Shown here: positions 9,489 to 18,240 of the stretch, one piece after another
How the letters are laid out: each line of letters starts with the position of its first letter
Numbering within the stretch: position 1 is the stretch's first letter
DNA from: Rubrivivax sp.
Lineage (GTDB): Bacteria; Pseudomonadota; Gammaproteobacteria; Burkholderiales; Burkholderiaceae
Length of the DNA stretch: 64,000 bases
Direction of reading: 5' to 3'
NCBI GenBank assembly: GCA_016790225.1
Contig: JAEUOZ010000069.1
Span: forward strand, 17,920-81,919
Program-made: the position numbers and the translations under genes
Notes under the pieces: generated by a model
Databases searched by the model: none
Seen by the model: only the letters and a program-made list of their open reading frames with translations
What the model was told of the DNA's origin: nothing

Positions 9489-10862
9489 ATGCTGCCCGAC
9501 ATCGCCACCTTGAACGCACGGCTTGCCCGCGCGGAGACCACGCGCGAAGCGCTGATCGACGACGTGCTGGCCCGCAGCCGCGACACGCGCGCCGCCCATG
9601 TCTTCACCCAGCGCTACGAGGCGTTGGCGCGCGAACAGGCGCGCCACGCCGATGCGCTGCAGCGCCTGGGTGCGCCGCTGTCGCCGCTGGCCGGATTGCC
9701 GCTCAGCGTGAAGGATCTCTACGACGTGGCCGGCCAGGCCACCTGGGCCGGCGCTGCGCTGCGGCGCGACGATGCGCAGCTGCAACCGGCCACCGAAGAC
9801 GCCGCTGCGGTGAAACGTTTGCGTGATACCGGCGCCGCGCTGGTCGGCAAGACCAACATGACCGAGTTTGCCTTTTCGGGCGTGGGCATCAACCCGCACT
9901 TCGGCACGCCGGCCAACCCGGCCGATGCGCAGACGGCGCGCATTCCTGGCGGCTCTTCCTCGGGCGCCGCGGTCAGCGTGGCGCTGGGCCTCAGCGTGGC
10001 CGCGCTGGGCTCGGATACGGGCGGCTCGATCCGCGTCCCGGCGGCCTTGTGCGGCATCGTCGGCTTCAAGAGCTCGCAGTCGCGCGTGCCGCTGGCCGGC
10101 GCCTTTCCGCTGTCGCACACGCTGGACACCGCCTGTGCGATGACCCGCTGCGTGGCCGACGCGCTGCTGGTCGATGCGGTGCTCGGCGGCCGGCCGCTGC
10201 CGGTGGCACGGCGCCCCTTGGCGGGCCGGCGGCTGCTGCTGCCGCAGACCTTGATGCTGGACACGCTGGACGACTCGGTCTCGCGCGCGCTGCAGGCCGC
10301 CCTGTCTGCCCTCTCGGCCGCTGGCGCGATGATCGTCGAGGCGCCGTGGCCCGCGCTCGCGGACATCGCGCGGCTCAACAGCCCGGGGGGCTTCTCGGCC
10401 GCCGAGGCCTGGGCCGTGCACCGCCAGGACATGCTTTCGCGCCGCGGCCGCTTCGACCCCCGCGTGGCGGCACGCGTCGCGCTGGGCGAAGCGGTCAGCG
10501 CGGCGGATTACCAGCAGCTGCACCGCAGCCGGCAGGCCTGGATCGCGCAGGCGCGCGAGCAGCTGGAGCCCTTCGATGCGCTGCTGTGCCCGACGGTGCC
10601 GCTGGTGGCGCCGCCGATCGCCGAACTGCAAGCCAGCGACGAGGCCTTCTTCCGGGCCAACGGCCTGCTCCTGCGCAACACCTTTGCCATCAACTACCTG
10701 GACGGCTGCGCCTTCAGCCTGCCCTGCCATCCGCCCGGCAGCCTGCCCGTGGGGCTGATGCTGGCAGCGGCCGGCGGCCAGGACGCGACGCTCGCCTCGG
10801 TGGCGCTGGCCGCCGAAGGCGCCTTGCGGGCAGCGGGCCTGGGCCTGCCGGCAAACGCCTGA
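9489..10862 (+). CDS. Amidase (amidase-signature family)
   Basis: An amidase-signature hydrolase of about 457 residues from ATG 9489 (MLPDIATLN). An upstream in-frame ATG at 9411 would add 26 residues that look non-coding. The Ser-cisSer-Lys triad is present: Lys in LSVKDLYD, cis-Ser in PGGSSSGAAVSV, and the nucleophile region SDTGGSIRVPA. The family hydrolyses carboxamides; GatA is its best-known member. This is a lone gene without gatB or gatC nearby, so it is an independent amidase of unknown substrate and not the tRNA amidotransferase subunit. It is followed after 37 bases by rsmE and is probably co-transcribed with it. Confidence 0.88.
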   Translation: MLPDIATLNARLARAETTREALIDDVLARSRDTRAAHVFTQRYEALAREQARHADALQRLGAPLSPLAGLPLSVKDLYDVAGQATWAGAALRRDDAQLQPATEDAAAVKRLRDTGAALVGKTNMTEFAFSGVGINPHFGTPANPADAQTARIPGGSSSGAAVSVALGLSVAALGSDTGGSIRVPAALCGIVGFKSSQSRVPLAGAFPLSHTLDTACAMTRCVADALLVDAVLGGRPLPVARRPLAGRRLLLPQTLMLDTLDDSVSRALQAALSALSAAGAMIVEAPWPALADIARLNSPGGFSAAEAWAVHRQDMLSRRGRFDPRVAARVALGEAVSAADYQQLHRSRQAWIAQAREQLEPFDALLCPTVPLVAPPIAELQASDEAFFRANGLLLRNTFAINYLDGCAFSLPCHPPGSLPVGLMLAAAGGQDATLASVALAAEGALRAAGLGLPANA

Positions 10863-10899
10863 CTTCAGCAGCCCTCCCCGTGCGCGAGTCCCACGTCCG

Positions 10900-11631
10900 A
10901 TGAGTTCGCCTCTGCGGCTTCATGTGCCACAGGCGCTGTCGCAGGGGCAGATCCTGGATCTGCCGCCCGGCGCCGTGCGGCACGTGCAGGTGCGTCGGCT
11001 GCAGCCCGGTGACCCGCTGGTGGTCTTCGATGGCCAGGGCGGGCAGTGGGGTGCCGAACTGCTTCAGATGGGCCGCCAGAGCGCGCAGCTGCGCCTGGGC
11101 CCGGTGCAGCCCGTCCTGCCGGAGTTGCCCTGCGCCGTGACCCTTGCGCTGGGCGTTCCGGCCAACGAGCGCATGGACACGCTGGTGGAAAAGGCCACCG
11201 AGCTGGGCGTGGCCTGCCTGCAGCCGCTGATCACCGAGCGCTCCGTGCTGCGCCTGGACGGGGATCGGGCAGCGAAGCGCCGAGCCCACTGGCAGGCCAT
11301 CGCCGCGGCGGCCAGCGAACAGTGCGGGCGTGCCACGGTGCCCGAGGTCCTGCCGATGATGACGCTGCCTGCCTGGCTGCAAGGGCTGCCGGCGGCGCTG
11401 AGCGAAAGCCGCTGCTTGCTGTGGCCGGCGGATCCATCGCAGCCGCTGCGCGGCATGGATCTGCCCGGCTCTCGGCTGCTGGCGCTCAGCGGCCCGGAAG
11501 GCGGGCTGACGCTGGCCGAGGCGCGGCTGGCGTTGGACGCGGGCTTCCGGGCCGTGTCTCTGGGCCCTCGCGTGCTGCGCGCGGATACCGCGCCGCTGGC
11601 CCTGATGGCCTGGGTGAGCCTGCTGCCGTGA
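10900..11631 (+). CDS. rsmE: 16S rRNA (uracil-1498-N3)-methyltransferase RsmE
   Basis: A 243-residue SPOUT-class methyltransferase that methylates N3 of U1498 in 16S rRNA. The N-terminal PUA-like part (HVQVRRLQPGD, VVFDG) is followed by the knotted SAM-binding domain: NERMDTLVEKATELGV, ITERSV, AAAASEQCGR, LSGPEGGLT and LGPRVLRADTAPL. These match the family in order and spacing, and length is typical. It lies 37 bases after the amidase gene and is followed by a separate YidB-type gene. Confidence 0.95.
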   Translation: MSSPLRLHVPQALSQGQILDLPPGAVRHVQVRRLQPGDPLVVFDGQGGQWGAELLQMGRQSAQLRLGPVQPVLPELPCAVTLALGVPANERMDTLVEKATELGVACLQPLITERSVLRLDGDRAAKRRAHWQAIAAAASEQCGRATVPEVLPMMTLPAWLQGLPAALSESRCLLWPADPSQPLRGMDLPGSRLLALSGPEGGLTLAEARLALDAGFRAVSLGPRVLRADTAPLALMAWVSLLP

Positions 11632-11788
11632 CGGGCTTCACGCCGCAGCCATCGGATCTGCCGAGAATGTCACGCTTGCGGCGCAGGCCCGAGGGCAATC
11701 GCGCTTGACGGCGTCGGGCGGCTGACGCCCACTGTGCGGCTTTCACGGTGCCGTCTCGACGGCAAACCCTTTTCCAGGAGGACAAGAC

Positions 11789-12325
11789 ATGGGACTGCTC
11801 GATTCGATGCTGGGTGCGGCCTTGGGTGGCGGCGGGCAAGGCGCTGCGGGCGGCGGCAACGCCGCGCTGCTGAACATGGTGCTGGGCATGCTCGCGGGCG
11901 GCGGCCAGGCGGGCAGTGGTGGTGGCGCTGGCGGCGGGCTGGGGGGCCTTGGGGCAGCCCTGGGCAGCGCCTTGGGGGGCAGCGGGGGCGGCGGTGCGTC
12001 CGGCGGCGGGCTGGCCGGCCTCGGCCAGCTGGTGGAGCAGTTCCAGCGTGGCGGTCTGGGCGACGTCGTGGGCTCCTGGGTCTCCACCGGCCAGAACCTG
12101 CCCATCTCGCCCGACCAGCTCGGCCAGGTGCTGGGCAACGAGCGCATCTCGGGCATGGCTTCGCAGCTGGGCATGAACCAGGGCGATCTGCTCGGCCAGC
12201 TCTCGCAGCTCTTGCCCGAAGTGGTGGACAAGCTCACCCCCGGCGGCCAGATCCCGCAGCAGGCCGATCTGGGCAACCTGGGCCAGCTCGGCAGCCTGCT
12301 GGGCGGGCTGATGGGCAAGCGCTGA
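11789..12325 (+). CDS. YidB/DUF937-family protein
   Basis: A 178-residue protein with a Gly-rich N-terminal half and a conserved C-terminal half: QLVEQFQRGGLGDVVGSWVSTGQNLPISPDQL and then LGNERISGMASQLGM. This is the YidB/DUF937 pattern. The family has a helical C-terminal module and no established biochemical role. The start has a strong AGGAGG eight bases upstream. The Gly-rich segment (about residues 10-75) is low complexity. The gene is convergent with the rRNA methyltransferase gene, and a shared hairpin lies between the stops. Confidence 0.85.
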   Translation: MGLLDSMLGAALGGGGQGAAGGGNAALLNMVLGMLAGGGQAGSGGGAGGGLGGLGAALGSALGGSGGGGASGGGLAGLGQLVEQFQRGGLGDVVGSWVSTGQNLPISPDQLGQVLGNERISGMASQLGMNQGDLLGQLSQLLPEVVDKLTPGGQIPQQADLGNLGQLGSLLGGLMGKR

Positions 12326-12353
12326 TCGGCAAGCGCTGATCGGCCGCGTCTGA

Positions 12354-12382
12354 GCCGGCTCGGGCTTTCAGCCCGAGCCGGC
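12354..12382. repeat. Perfect 12-bp hairpin between convergent genes
   Basis: GCCGGCTCGGGC pairs exactly with GCCCGAGCCGGC across a five-base loop. The loop contains the first two bases of the complement of the methyltransferase stop (12368-12370). It lies at the end of both convergent genes and probably acts as a bidirectional transcript end, but neither side has a T-tract. Confidence 0.6.
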
Positions 12383-13630
12383 GCTCTCGGCCCCGCGACG
12401 GTTGGAGCCGGCGACCAGATCGAAGCGGAACAGCCGGCACTCCAGCGGCCCGTTCCACATCGGCACGCGGGCGCTTTCCTTCAGGCGCATGAGGCTGGGC
12501 AGCTTCATGTCGGGGCTCAGCAGCCAGGCGCTCCAGCCCGCATAGTGGCGCTTCCAGTGTGCGGCCAGCGCGCCGAAGAAGTCCGCCGAGCTGCCGCCAC
12601 CGTCAAAGCCCTCGCGGGCGCCGCGGGGCGCAGGCTCGCTGCCGCTGCCCTTGGGCGCAATGCGCTCGCCGTAGGGCGGGTTGAGCAGCATCACGCCCTG
12701 GGGTGAAGAAGGCATGCGCTGCAGCGCATCGACCGTCTTGAAGCGGATCGCGTGGGCCACGCCGGCGCGCTGCGCGTTGCGCTGCGCAAAGTCCGTCATG
12801 CGAAAGCTAACGTCGCCGGCTTCCACCGGGGCGGCAGGGGCGTGGATCTCGGCGCGCGCCGCTTCGCGCAGGGCCTGCCATTCGGCCGCCAGCGGCTGGA
12901 ACGGCCCTTGACGCTCGAACGCAAAGCGCCGGTTCAGGCCCGGCGCCATGCCGCAGGCCATCTGGGCGGCCTCGATCGCGATGGTGCCCGCGCCGCAGCA
13001 GGGATCCAGCAGCAAGCCGTCTTCCGCACGGCCCTGCCAGCCGGCCGCAGCCAGCATCGCGGCCGCCAGGGTCTCCTTCAGCGGTGCCTCGCCCTTGACC
13101 GCCTCGCGCCCGCCCCGCGCATCGCGCCAGCCGCGCTTGAACAGCGCCTCGCCGGACGTGTCGGCGTACAGCGTGGCGTGATCGGGGCCCAGGTACAGCA
13201 CCAGCGGCAGATCCGGCCGCTGAGTATCCACATTCGGGCGATCGCCGCATTGCTCGCGCAGCACGTCGCACACGGCATCCTTGATGCGCAGGGTCGCAAA
13301 ATTCAGGCTGCGCAGCGGGCTGTGCTGCGCATGCACGTCCACACGCAGGCTCATGTCGGGCGTCAGCCACTCGGCCCAGGGCACGCGGCGGGCCAGATCG
13401 TAGAGATCGTGCTCGTCGCGGTAGGGGCCATCGATCAAGGGCCAGAGCACGCGCTGCGCCAGCCGGCTGTGCAGGTTGATGCGCATGGCCGTGGCGAGGC
13501 TGCCGCGCACCCAGGCGCCGCCACGCGCATGTTCCGCCGCCTCCCCGGTGATGCGCGCCAGCTCCTGCGCCAGCAGCGCTTCGGCGCCCCCGGCGGCCGG
13601 TACGAAGAGATCCACGCCAGCGGGCTGCAC
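12368..13630 (-). CDS. THUMP-domain class I rRNA methyltransferase (RlmL N-terminal type)
   Basis: About 420 residues from GTG 13630, which has AGGA six bases upstream and starts just after the rpoN stop. The N-terminal THUMP-like region (VPAAGGAEALLAQEL) is followed by a Rossmann methyltransferase domain with LLDPCCGAGTIAIEAA (SAM binding) and LLNPPYGERI (NPPY catalytic motif). This is the m2G2445 half of E. coli RlmL; the second (RlmK) half is absent, as is usual in betaproteobacteria. It should methylate a guanine in 23S rRNA. It is the last gene of the rpoN unit with a 14-base gap. Confidence 0.88.
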   Translation of the reverse strand: MQPAGVDLFVPAAGGAEALLAQELARITGEAAEHARGGAWVRGSLATAMRINLHSRLAQRVLWPLIDGPYRDEHDLYDLARRVPWAEWLTPDMSLRVDVHAQHSPLRSLNFATLRIKDAVCDVLREQCGDRPNVDTQRPDLPLVLYLGPDHATLYADTSGEALFKRGWRDARGGREAVKGEAPLKETLAAAMLAAAGWQGRAEDGLLLDPCCGAGTIAIEAAQMACGMAPGLNRRFAFERQGPFQPLAAEWQALREAARAEIHAPAAPVEAGDVSFRMTDFAQRNAQRAGVAHAIRFKTVDALQRMPSSPQGVMLLNPPYGERIAPKGSGSEPAPRGAREGFDGGGSSADFFGALAAHWKRHYAGWSAWLLSPDMKLPSLMRLKESARVPMWNGPLECRLFRFDLVAGSNRRGAESAGSG

Positions 13631-13644
13631 GGGCGATCCTGCCC

Positions 13645-15177
13645 TCACAGCGCCTTGCGCAGGTTGGCCGGCGCGATCTTCAGCGCCTCGCGGTACTTGG
13701 CCACGGTGCGCCGGGCCACCTGGATGCCCTGCTCTTCGAGCATGTCGCTGATGGCGCTGTCCGACAGCGGCTTGGCGGGGTCCTCGGCGCTGACCAGCTG
13801 CTTGATGAGCGCACGCACCGCCGTGCTGGAGGCATTGCCGCCGGCCTCGGTATTGAGCGAGCTGCCGAAGAAGTACTTCAGCTCGAAGGTGCCCTGCGGC
13901 GTGGCCATGTACTTGGCCGTGGTCACGCGCGAGATGGTGCTCTCGTGCAGGCCCAGTTCGTCGGCGATCTCGCGCAGCACCAGCGGCTTCATGGCGATCT
14001 CGCCATGCGTGAAGAAGGCCTTCTGGCGTTCCACGATGGCCTTGCTGACGCGCAGGATGGTGTCGAAGCGCTGCTGGATGTTCTTCATGAACCAGCGTGC
14101 TTCCTGCAGGTGCGAGGAGAGGTGGCTGCCGCGCTGCGCCTTCAGCGCCGCGGCGTACAGATCGTTGATGCGCAGGCGCGGCATCACATCCGGGTTGAGG
14201 CTGACCTTCATGCTGCGCCCGGCCCGCTGCACGATCACATCGGGCACGATGATGTTGGCCTCGGCATTCACGAACGGGCGCCCCGGCTTGGGTTCGCAGG
14301 CCACGATCAGCGCCTGCGCCTCGCGCAGCAGCTGCTCGTCGCAACCGAGCGCCGCGCACAGGCGCTTGACGTCGCGCCGCGCCAGGGCTTCGAGCTGCTC
14401 CTGCGCGATGCGCAGCGCCACGCGGCGTGCCTCGCTCGTCGGCCGTTGGCGCAACTGGATCGTCAGGCACTCGGCCAGGTTGCAGGCGCCCACCCCGGGC
14501 GGATCCAGGCGCTGCAGCCAGTGGCGCGCGCAGCGCAGCCTGGACATCAGGTCTTCCTGATCCTCCTCGTCCAGTTCGGCAGCCCCGGCCGCCAGCGCGA
14601 TCTCTTCCAGCGGATCGGTCAGATAGCCATCCTCATCGAGCGAATCGATTAGCATCAGCAGCGCGGCGGCGTCTTCGTCGCACAGGCGCAGGCCCGACAG
14701 CTGCGCGCGCAGGTGATCGGCCAGCGTGCCGCCGGCGGCACGCCGGTCGTGTGCCTCGCCCTCGTCGTCGTCGCCGCCCGAGCCGCTGCCGGCCGCAGAG
14801 GGCAGCTCGCGGATGCCGTCGAAGTCATCGCGCTCGGTGCCGTTCTCCCAGTCGTCGCGCTCCGAGGTGCCAAATTCGCCGGCGCTGACCTCGGGCAGGG
14901 CCTCCGCGCCATCGCCGCCGCCCACCTCGCGCTCGCCTTCGCCCGCGGCATCACGCTCGCGCTCGGTCACCCGGTCTGCTGAGGTGGCGCGTTCGGCGGG
15001 CGGATCCCAGGGCGTGCCGTCGTCGCCTTCGGGCTCCAGGAAGGGGTTCTGCTCGAGCATCTGCTCGACTTCCTGGTGCAGCTCCAGTGTGGACAGCTGC
15101 AGCAGCCGGATCGACTGCTGCAGCTGGGGCGTCAGCGCCAGATGCTGCGAAAGGCGAACCTGCAGCGACTGCTTCAT
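13645..15177 (-). CDS. rpoN: RNA polymerase sigma-54 factor RpoN
   Basis: A 510-residue sigma-54. Region I is the Gln/Leu-rich MKQSLQVRLSQHLALTPQLQQ, which contacts the AAA+ activator and core enzyme. An acidic region II follows (about 60-150, rich in Glu, Asp and Gly). The core-binding and DNA-binding region III ends in the RpoN box, VARRTVAKYRE, near the C-terminus. Length is normal. It sits directly downstream of lptB, the classical lptA-lptB-rpoN order, with 76 bases between lptB and rpoN. Sigma-54 serves -24/-12 promoters and needs enhancer-binding activators; none is encoded here. Confidence 0.97.
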   Translation of the reverse strand: MKQSLQVRLSQHLALTPQLQQSIRLLQLSTLELHQEVEQMLEQNPFLEPEGDDGTPWDPPAERATSADRVTERERDAAGEGEREVGGGDGAEALPEVSAGEFGTSERDDWENGTERDDFDGIRELPSAAGSGSGGDDDEGEAHDRRAAGGTLADHLRAQLSGLRLCDEDAAALLMLIDSLDEDGYLTDPLEEIALAAGAAELDEEDQEDLMSRLRCARHWLQRLDPPGVGACNLAECLTIQLRQRPTSEARRVALRIAQEQLEALARRDVKRLCAALGCDEQLLREAQALIVACEPKPGRPFVNAEANIIVPDVIVQRAGRSMKVSLNPDVMPRLRINDLYAAALKAQRGSHLSSHLQEARWFMKNIQQRFDTILRVSKAIVERQKAFFTHGEIAMKPLVLREIADELGLHESTISRVTTAKYMATPQGTFELKYFFGSSLNTEAGGNASSTAVRALIKQLVSAEDPAKPLSDSAISDMLEEQGIQVARRTVAKYREALKIAPANLRKAL

Positions 15178-15253
15178 GCGGCCACCTGCGCACAGGGCCG
15201 CCGGGCCGCCGGCGGCGGCGGCGTGATGCGCCTGCCTTCACGGAGGTTCATGG

Positions 15254-16006
15254 TCACATCCGGAAGTGTTCGCCGAGGTAGACCTTGCGCACCTGGGCGT
15301 TGTCCACGATCTCGGCCGGCACGCCCTGGGCCAGGACCTGGCCGTCGCTGATGATGAAGGCGCGATCGCAGATGCCGAGTGTCTCTCGCACGTTGTGATC
15401 GGTGATCAGCACGCCGATGCCGCGCGAGCGCAGGAAGCCGATGATGCGCTGGATCTCCAGCACGGCGATCGGATCCACGCCGGCAAAGGGTTCGTCCAGC
15501 AGGATGAAGCGGGGCTGCGTGGCCAGGGCGCGGGCGATCTCCACGCGGCGGCGCTCGCCGCCCGACAAGGCGGGTGCGGGTGTGTCGCGCAGCTTCTCGA
15601 TGCTCAGGTCCGCCAGCAGGCTTTCGAGCAACTGCTCGATGCGTGCCGGAGCCAGGCGCTGGCCCTGGGCGTCGATCTGCAGCTCCAGCACCGCGCGGAT
15701 GTTCTCGGCCACGGTGAGCTTGCGGAAGATCGAGGCCTCTTGCGGCAGGTAGGACAAGCCCAGACGCGAACGCTGGTGGATGGGCTTGTGCTGCACCGGC
15801 AAGCCGTCGATGTGGATTTCGCCGGCATCGGCCCGCACCAGGCCGACCACCATGTAGAAAGTCGTGGTCTTGCCGGCGCCGTTCGGCCCGAGCAGGCCCA
15901 CCACCTCGCCACCGGCGACCGAGAGGTGGACATCCTTGACGACCTTGCGCGCGCCATAACTCTTCTGGAGGCCGCTGGCCTCCAGTCGGCTGGGCGAGGC
16001 CGTCAC
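15254..16006 (-). CDS. lptB: LPS export ABC transporter ATPase LptB
   Basis: A 250-residue ABC ATPase that powers lipopolysaccharide extraction by LptFG at the inner membrane. Walker A is [10 protein letters not shown], the Q-loop lies near YLPQEAS, the signature is LSGGERRR, Walker B is [12 protein letters not shown], and the switch His is in ITDHNVRE. Its start overlaps the lptA stop by four bases (ATGA), so the two are translationally coupled. Confidence 0.97.
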   Translation of the reverse strand: MTASPSRLEASGLQKSYGARKVVKDVHLSVAGGEVVGLLGPNGAGKTTTFYMVVGLVRADAGEIHIDGLPVQHKPIHQRSRLGLSYLPQEASIFRKLTVAENIRAVLELQIDAQGQRLAPARIEQLLESLLADLSIEKLRDTPAPALSGGERRRVEIARALATQPRFILLDEPFAGVDPIAVLEIQRIIGFLRSRGIGVLITDHNVRETLGICDRAFIISDGQVLAQGVPAEIVDNAQVRKVYLGEHFRM

Positions 16007-16629
16007 TTGCGCTCCCCGAGTGCGCGCGCAGGCTTCAGCGGCGGGGCTTCAGCGGCCGCTGCCGCAGGCCCCGAGGCGGCCGCTTCGGCGCGCGGCGCGA
16101 GCACGGCGCGGATGCGGCCGGCAGGATTGGCCGCCGAAGGCACGCCCCCCGTGACGCTGAACAGATCGGCCTTGTTGTCCCAGACGATGCTGTTGCCGGT
16201 GATCTCGTCGGCCACCTCGGTGCCGCGCAGGCGCCGCACGCTGGCGTTGCCGATGAAGGTCAGCGTGTCTGTGCGGGTGTCGAACTCGATGCGGTCTGCG
16301 CTGCCTTCGACCCACTCGTTGAGCACATCGCGCTTCTGGCGGTAGCTGGCCTGGCGCTCGGGCGATCCGATGGCGTTGGCCGTGCGGCCTTCCTTCGAAT
16401 CGCGCACCTCGATGCGTTCGGCGCGCAGGCTCAGCGTGCCCTGCGTGATGGCCACGTTGCCGTTGAAGACCACCACCTGGCGCTGCAGATCGAGCGTGCC
16501 GGGCTTGTCCGCGTCGATGACCATGGGCTTGGCGCGGTCGGCCTTCTCGGCCAGCGCGACAGGCGCCAGCAGCGCACCGCTCAGCAGCAGGGCGCTCAGG
16601 AACTTCGTGAGTAGGGGTGGGCGAAGCAT
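16003..16629 (-). CDS. lptA: LPS transport periplasmic protein LptA
   Basis: A 208-residue periplasmic protein that bridges inner and outer membranes in LPS transport. It has a signal peptide (cleavage near [10 protein letters not shown]) and the OstA/LptA beta-jellyroll pattern: [57 protein letters not shown]. The C-terminal tail is Ala-rich. No clear Shine-Dalgarno precedes the ATG. LptC, often the next gene upstream, is not here; dsbA occupies that position. Confidence 0.93.
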   Translation of the reverse strand: MLRPPLLTKFLSALLLSGALLAPVALAEKADRAKPMVIDADKPGTLDLQRQVVVFNGNVAITQGTLSLRAERIEVRDSKEGRTANAIGSPERQASYRQKRDVLNEWVEGSADRIEFDTRTDTLTFIGNASVRRLRGTEVADEITGNSIVWDNKADLFSVTGGVPSAANPAGRIRAVLAPRAEAAASGPAAAAAEAPPLKPARALGERK

Positions 16630-16757
16630 CTATGCGGCACGGAAATTGCAGAGCATTCTAGCCCTGCCAAGCCCGGCTGCGCACAATCTCCGCTGCGGAA
16701 AAAGTGGATTGATTCGGCCCGCTTTTCCGGCGCTCCACCTCGCGCGAGCGAGGCGCT

Positions 16758-17399
16758 TCAGCCGCGCTTGACGCGCTGAATCAGAAAATCGGCCACCGCC
16801 AGCGCCCGGCGGTTGTCACCCGCCAGCGAGCCCGCGGTATAGAAGCGCCCATGCACGCCGATGGCCGGTACGCCGTCGATCTTGTAGGCCTCGGACAGCT
16901 TCTTGGCCTGCAGGCACTTGGTGACGACGTGGAACTCCTTGGCGACCTTGGCCCACTGCGCGCCGTCGACGCCGTTGGCGTTCAGGAAGGCCACGGTGTC
17001 GGCCTCCTTGTCCAGGCGCTGGCGCTGCACGTGCATCGCGGCAAAGATGCGCTTGTGCATCTGATCCAGCTTGCCCATCGCTTCCAGCCCGTAGAACAGG
17101 CGCTGGTGCGCCTCGTGGATGGCGGCAAAACCCACCGGCACGCGGCGGAAGGCCACGTCGGCGGGCAGGCGCTTGATCCAGTCTTCCAGCGCCGGCTCCA
17201 GCTCGTTGCAGTGCGGGCAGCCGTACCAGAAGAATTCGACCACCTCGATCTTGCCGGCCGGCGCGCTCACCGGCGCCGGCTGCTGCAGGCGCACGAAGTG
17301 GGTGCCCTCCACGAAGGCCGCCTGCGCCTGGGCGGCCGGCAGCGCACCGGCCAGGCCGGTACCTGCCACGGCCATCGAAAAGTCACGCCTGTTGATCAT
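16758..17399 (-). CDS. dsbA: Thiol:disulfide interchange protein DsbA
   Basis: A 213-residue periplasmic dithiol oxidase with the thioredoxin-fold active site CPHC (in FFWYGCPHCNELEP) and the cis-Pro loop GVPAI. The N-terminus (MINRRDFSMAVAGTGLAG) is a signal with a twin-Arg look. It introduces disulfides into exported proteins. That matters here because several nearby secreted products, such as the S1 protease, have paired cysteines. Start follows AGGAA. It lies 121 bases after the SPOR gene and may share its transcript. Confidence 0.94.
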   Translation of the reverse strand: MINRRDFSMAVAGTGLAGALPAAQAQAAFVEGTHFVRLQQPAPVSAPAGKIEVVEFFWYGCPHCNELEPALEDWIKRLPADVAFRRVPVGFAAIHEAHQRLFYGLEAMGKLDQMHKRIFAAMHVQRQRLDKEADTVAFLNANGVDGAQWAKVAKEFHVVTKCLQAKKLSEAYKIDGVPAIGVHGRFYTAGSLAGDNRRALAVADFLIQRVKRG

Positions 17400-17520
17400 G
17401 TGGGGGTTCCTGTGTGGGGGCGGCCGCAGGGTTGGCCGATACGCGTCGGGTGATGGATCCGCCAGCCTGCCGCAAGTTCAGTGAGGTCAACGCTTGGCAG
17501 GCCGCGCAGGCCGACAGGCT

Positions 17521-18240
17521 TCACGGCTGGCGCTCGACACGCACCAGCATCGCTTCGACGCCGGAGGCCAGCAGCTTTTCCTTCACGCCATCGGCTTCGG
17601 CCTGCTTGGGGAAAGGGCCGGCACGCACGCGAAAGACGGTGCGGCCGGACTGTTCACGTTCGACGAGCTTGGTTTCCACGCCCAGGATGGCGAGCTTGGC
17701 GCGCTGCTGCTCGGCCTCGTCGCTGGACTGGAAGGCCCCGGCCTGGACGAAATAGATGAAGGGCTCGGCCCCGATGGCCACACGCGCGGTCTTGCCGGCC
17801 GAAGCCGCTGCGGCCGCTGTTGCCGGTGTTGGCGCTGCGGGCGGCAAGGCGCCCGGCGTTGCCGGCCGCGCCGCAGCGCCCGAAGCGGCCGGGCCGGCCG
17901 GCGCGGCGCCTGACAGGATGGCCGCGGGATCGCGTGCGCCCGGGGCCGCGATGACGGCGGGCGGCTTGACGGCCGGCGGCGGCGCGGGTCCCGGGGCCGA
18001 AGCCGCCGGCTCGGCCGCCTTGGCCGGTGCCGACTTGCCCGCGAGCCCGGCATTCGGATCCCAGTTGCGGTTGCGCTCGGCTTCCGCGGCATCCTGATCG
18101 GCCGTGCGCTGCGGCACCTTGTTGATGAAGGGCACCGGGGCCTTGGTCACGTACAGCGCCACCGCCAGCGCCAGCGCCAGGCCGACCAGCAGGCCGATCA
18201 CCAGCCCCAGGATCAAGCCCCCGCGTTGCAGGATTCTCAT
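17521..18240 (-). CDS. SPOR-domain membrane protein (FtsN-like)
   Basis: A 239-residue bitopic protein. One N-terminal membrane helix (about 8-32) is followed by a long Pro/Ala-rich periplasmic linker and a C-terminal SPOR domain (about 160-236: [18 protein letters not shown], then FRVRAGPF). SPOR domains bind denuded septal peptidoglycan, so a role in division like FtsN is likely. The start overlaps the argS stop by four bases. The argS-SPOR-dsbA order is common in betaproteobacteria. Confidence 0.9.
   Translation of the reverse strand: MRILQRGGLILGLVIGLLVGLALALAVALYVTKAPVPFINKVPQRTADQDAAEAERNRNWDPNAGLAGKSAPAKAAEPAASAPGPAPPPAVKPPAVIAAPGARDPAAILSGAAPAGPAASGAAARPATPGALPPAAPTPATAAAAASAGKTARVAIGAEPFIYFVQAGAFQSSDEAEQQRAKLAILGVETKLVEREQSGRTVFRVRAGPFPKQAEADGVKEKLLASGVEAMLVRVERQP

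Noticed and set aside
9489..10862. GatA subunit of the Glu/Asp-tRNA amidotransferase
   Set aside because: No gatB or gatC nearby, and the surroundings (acyl-CoA ligases, rsmE) give no support. Kept as a generic amidase.
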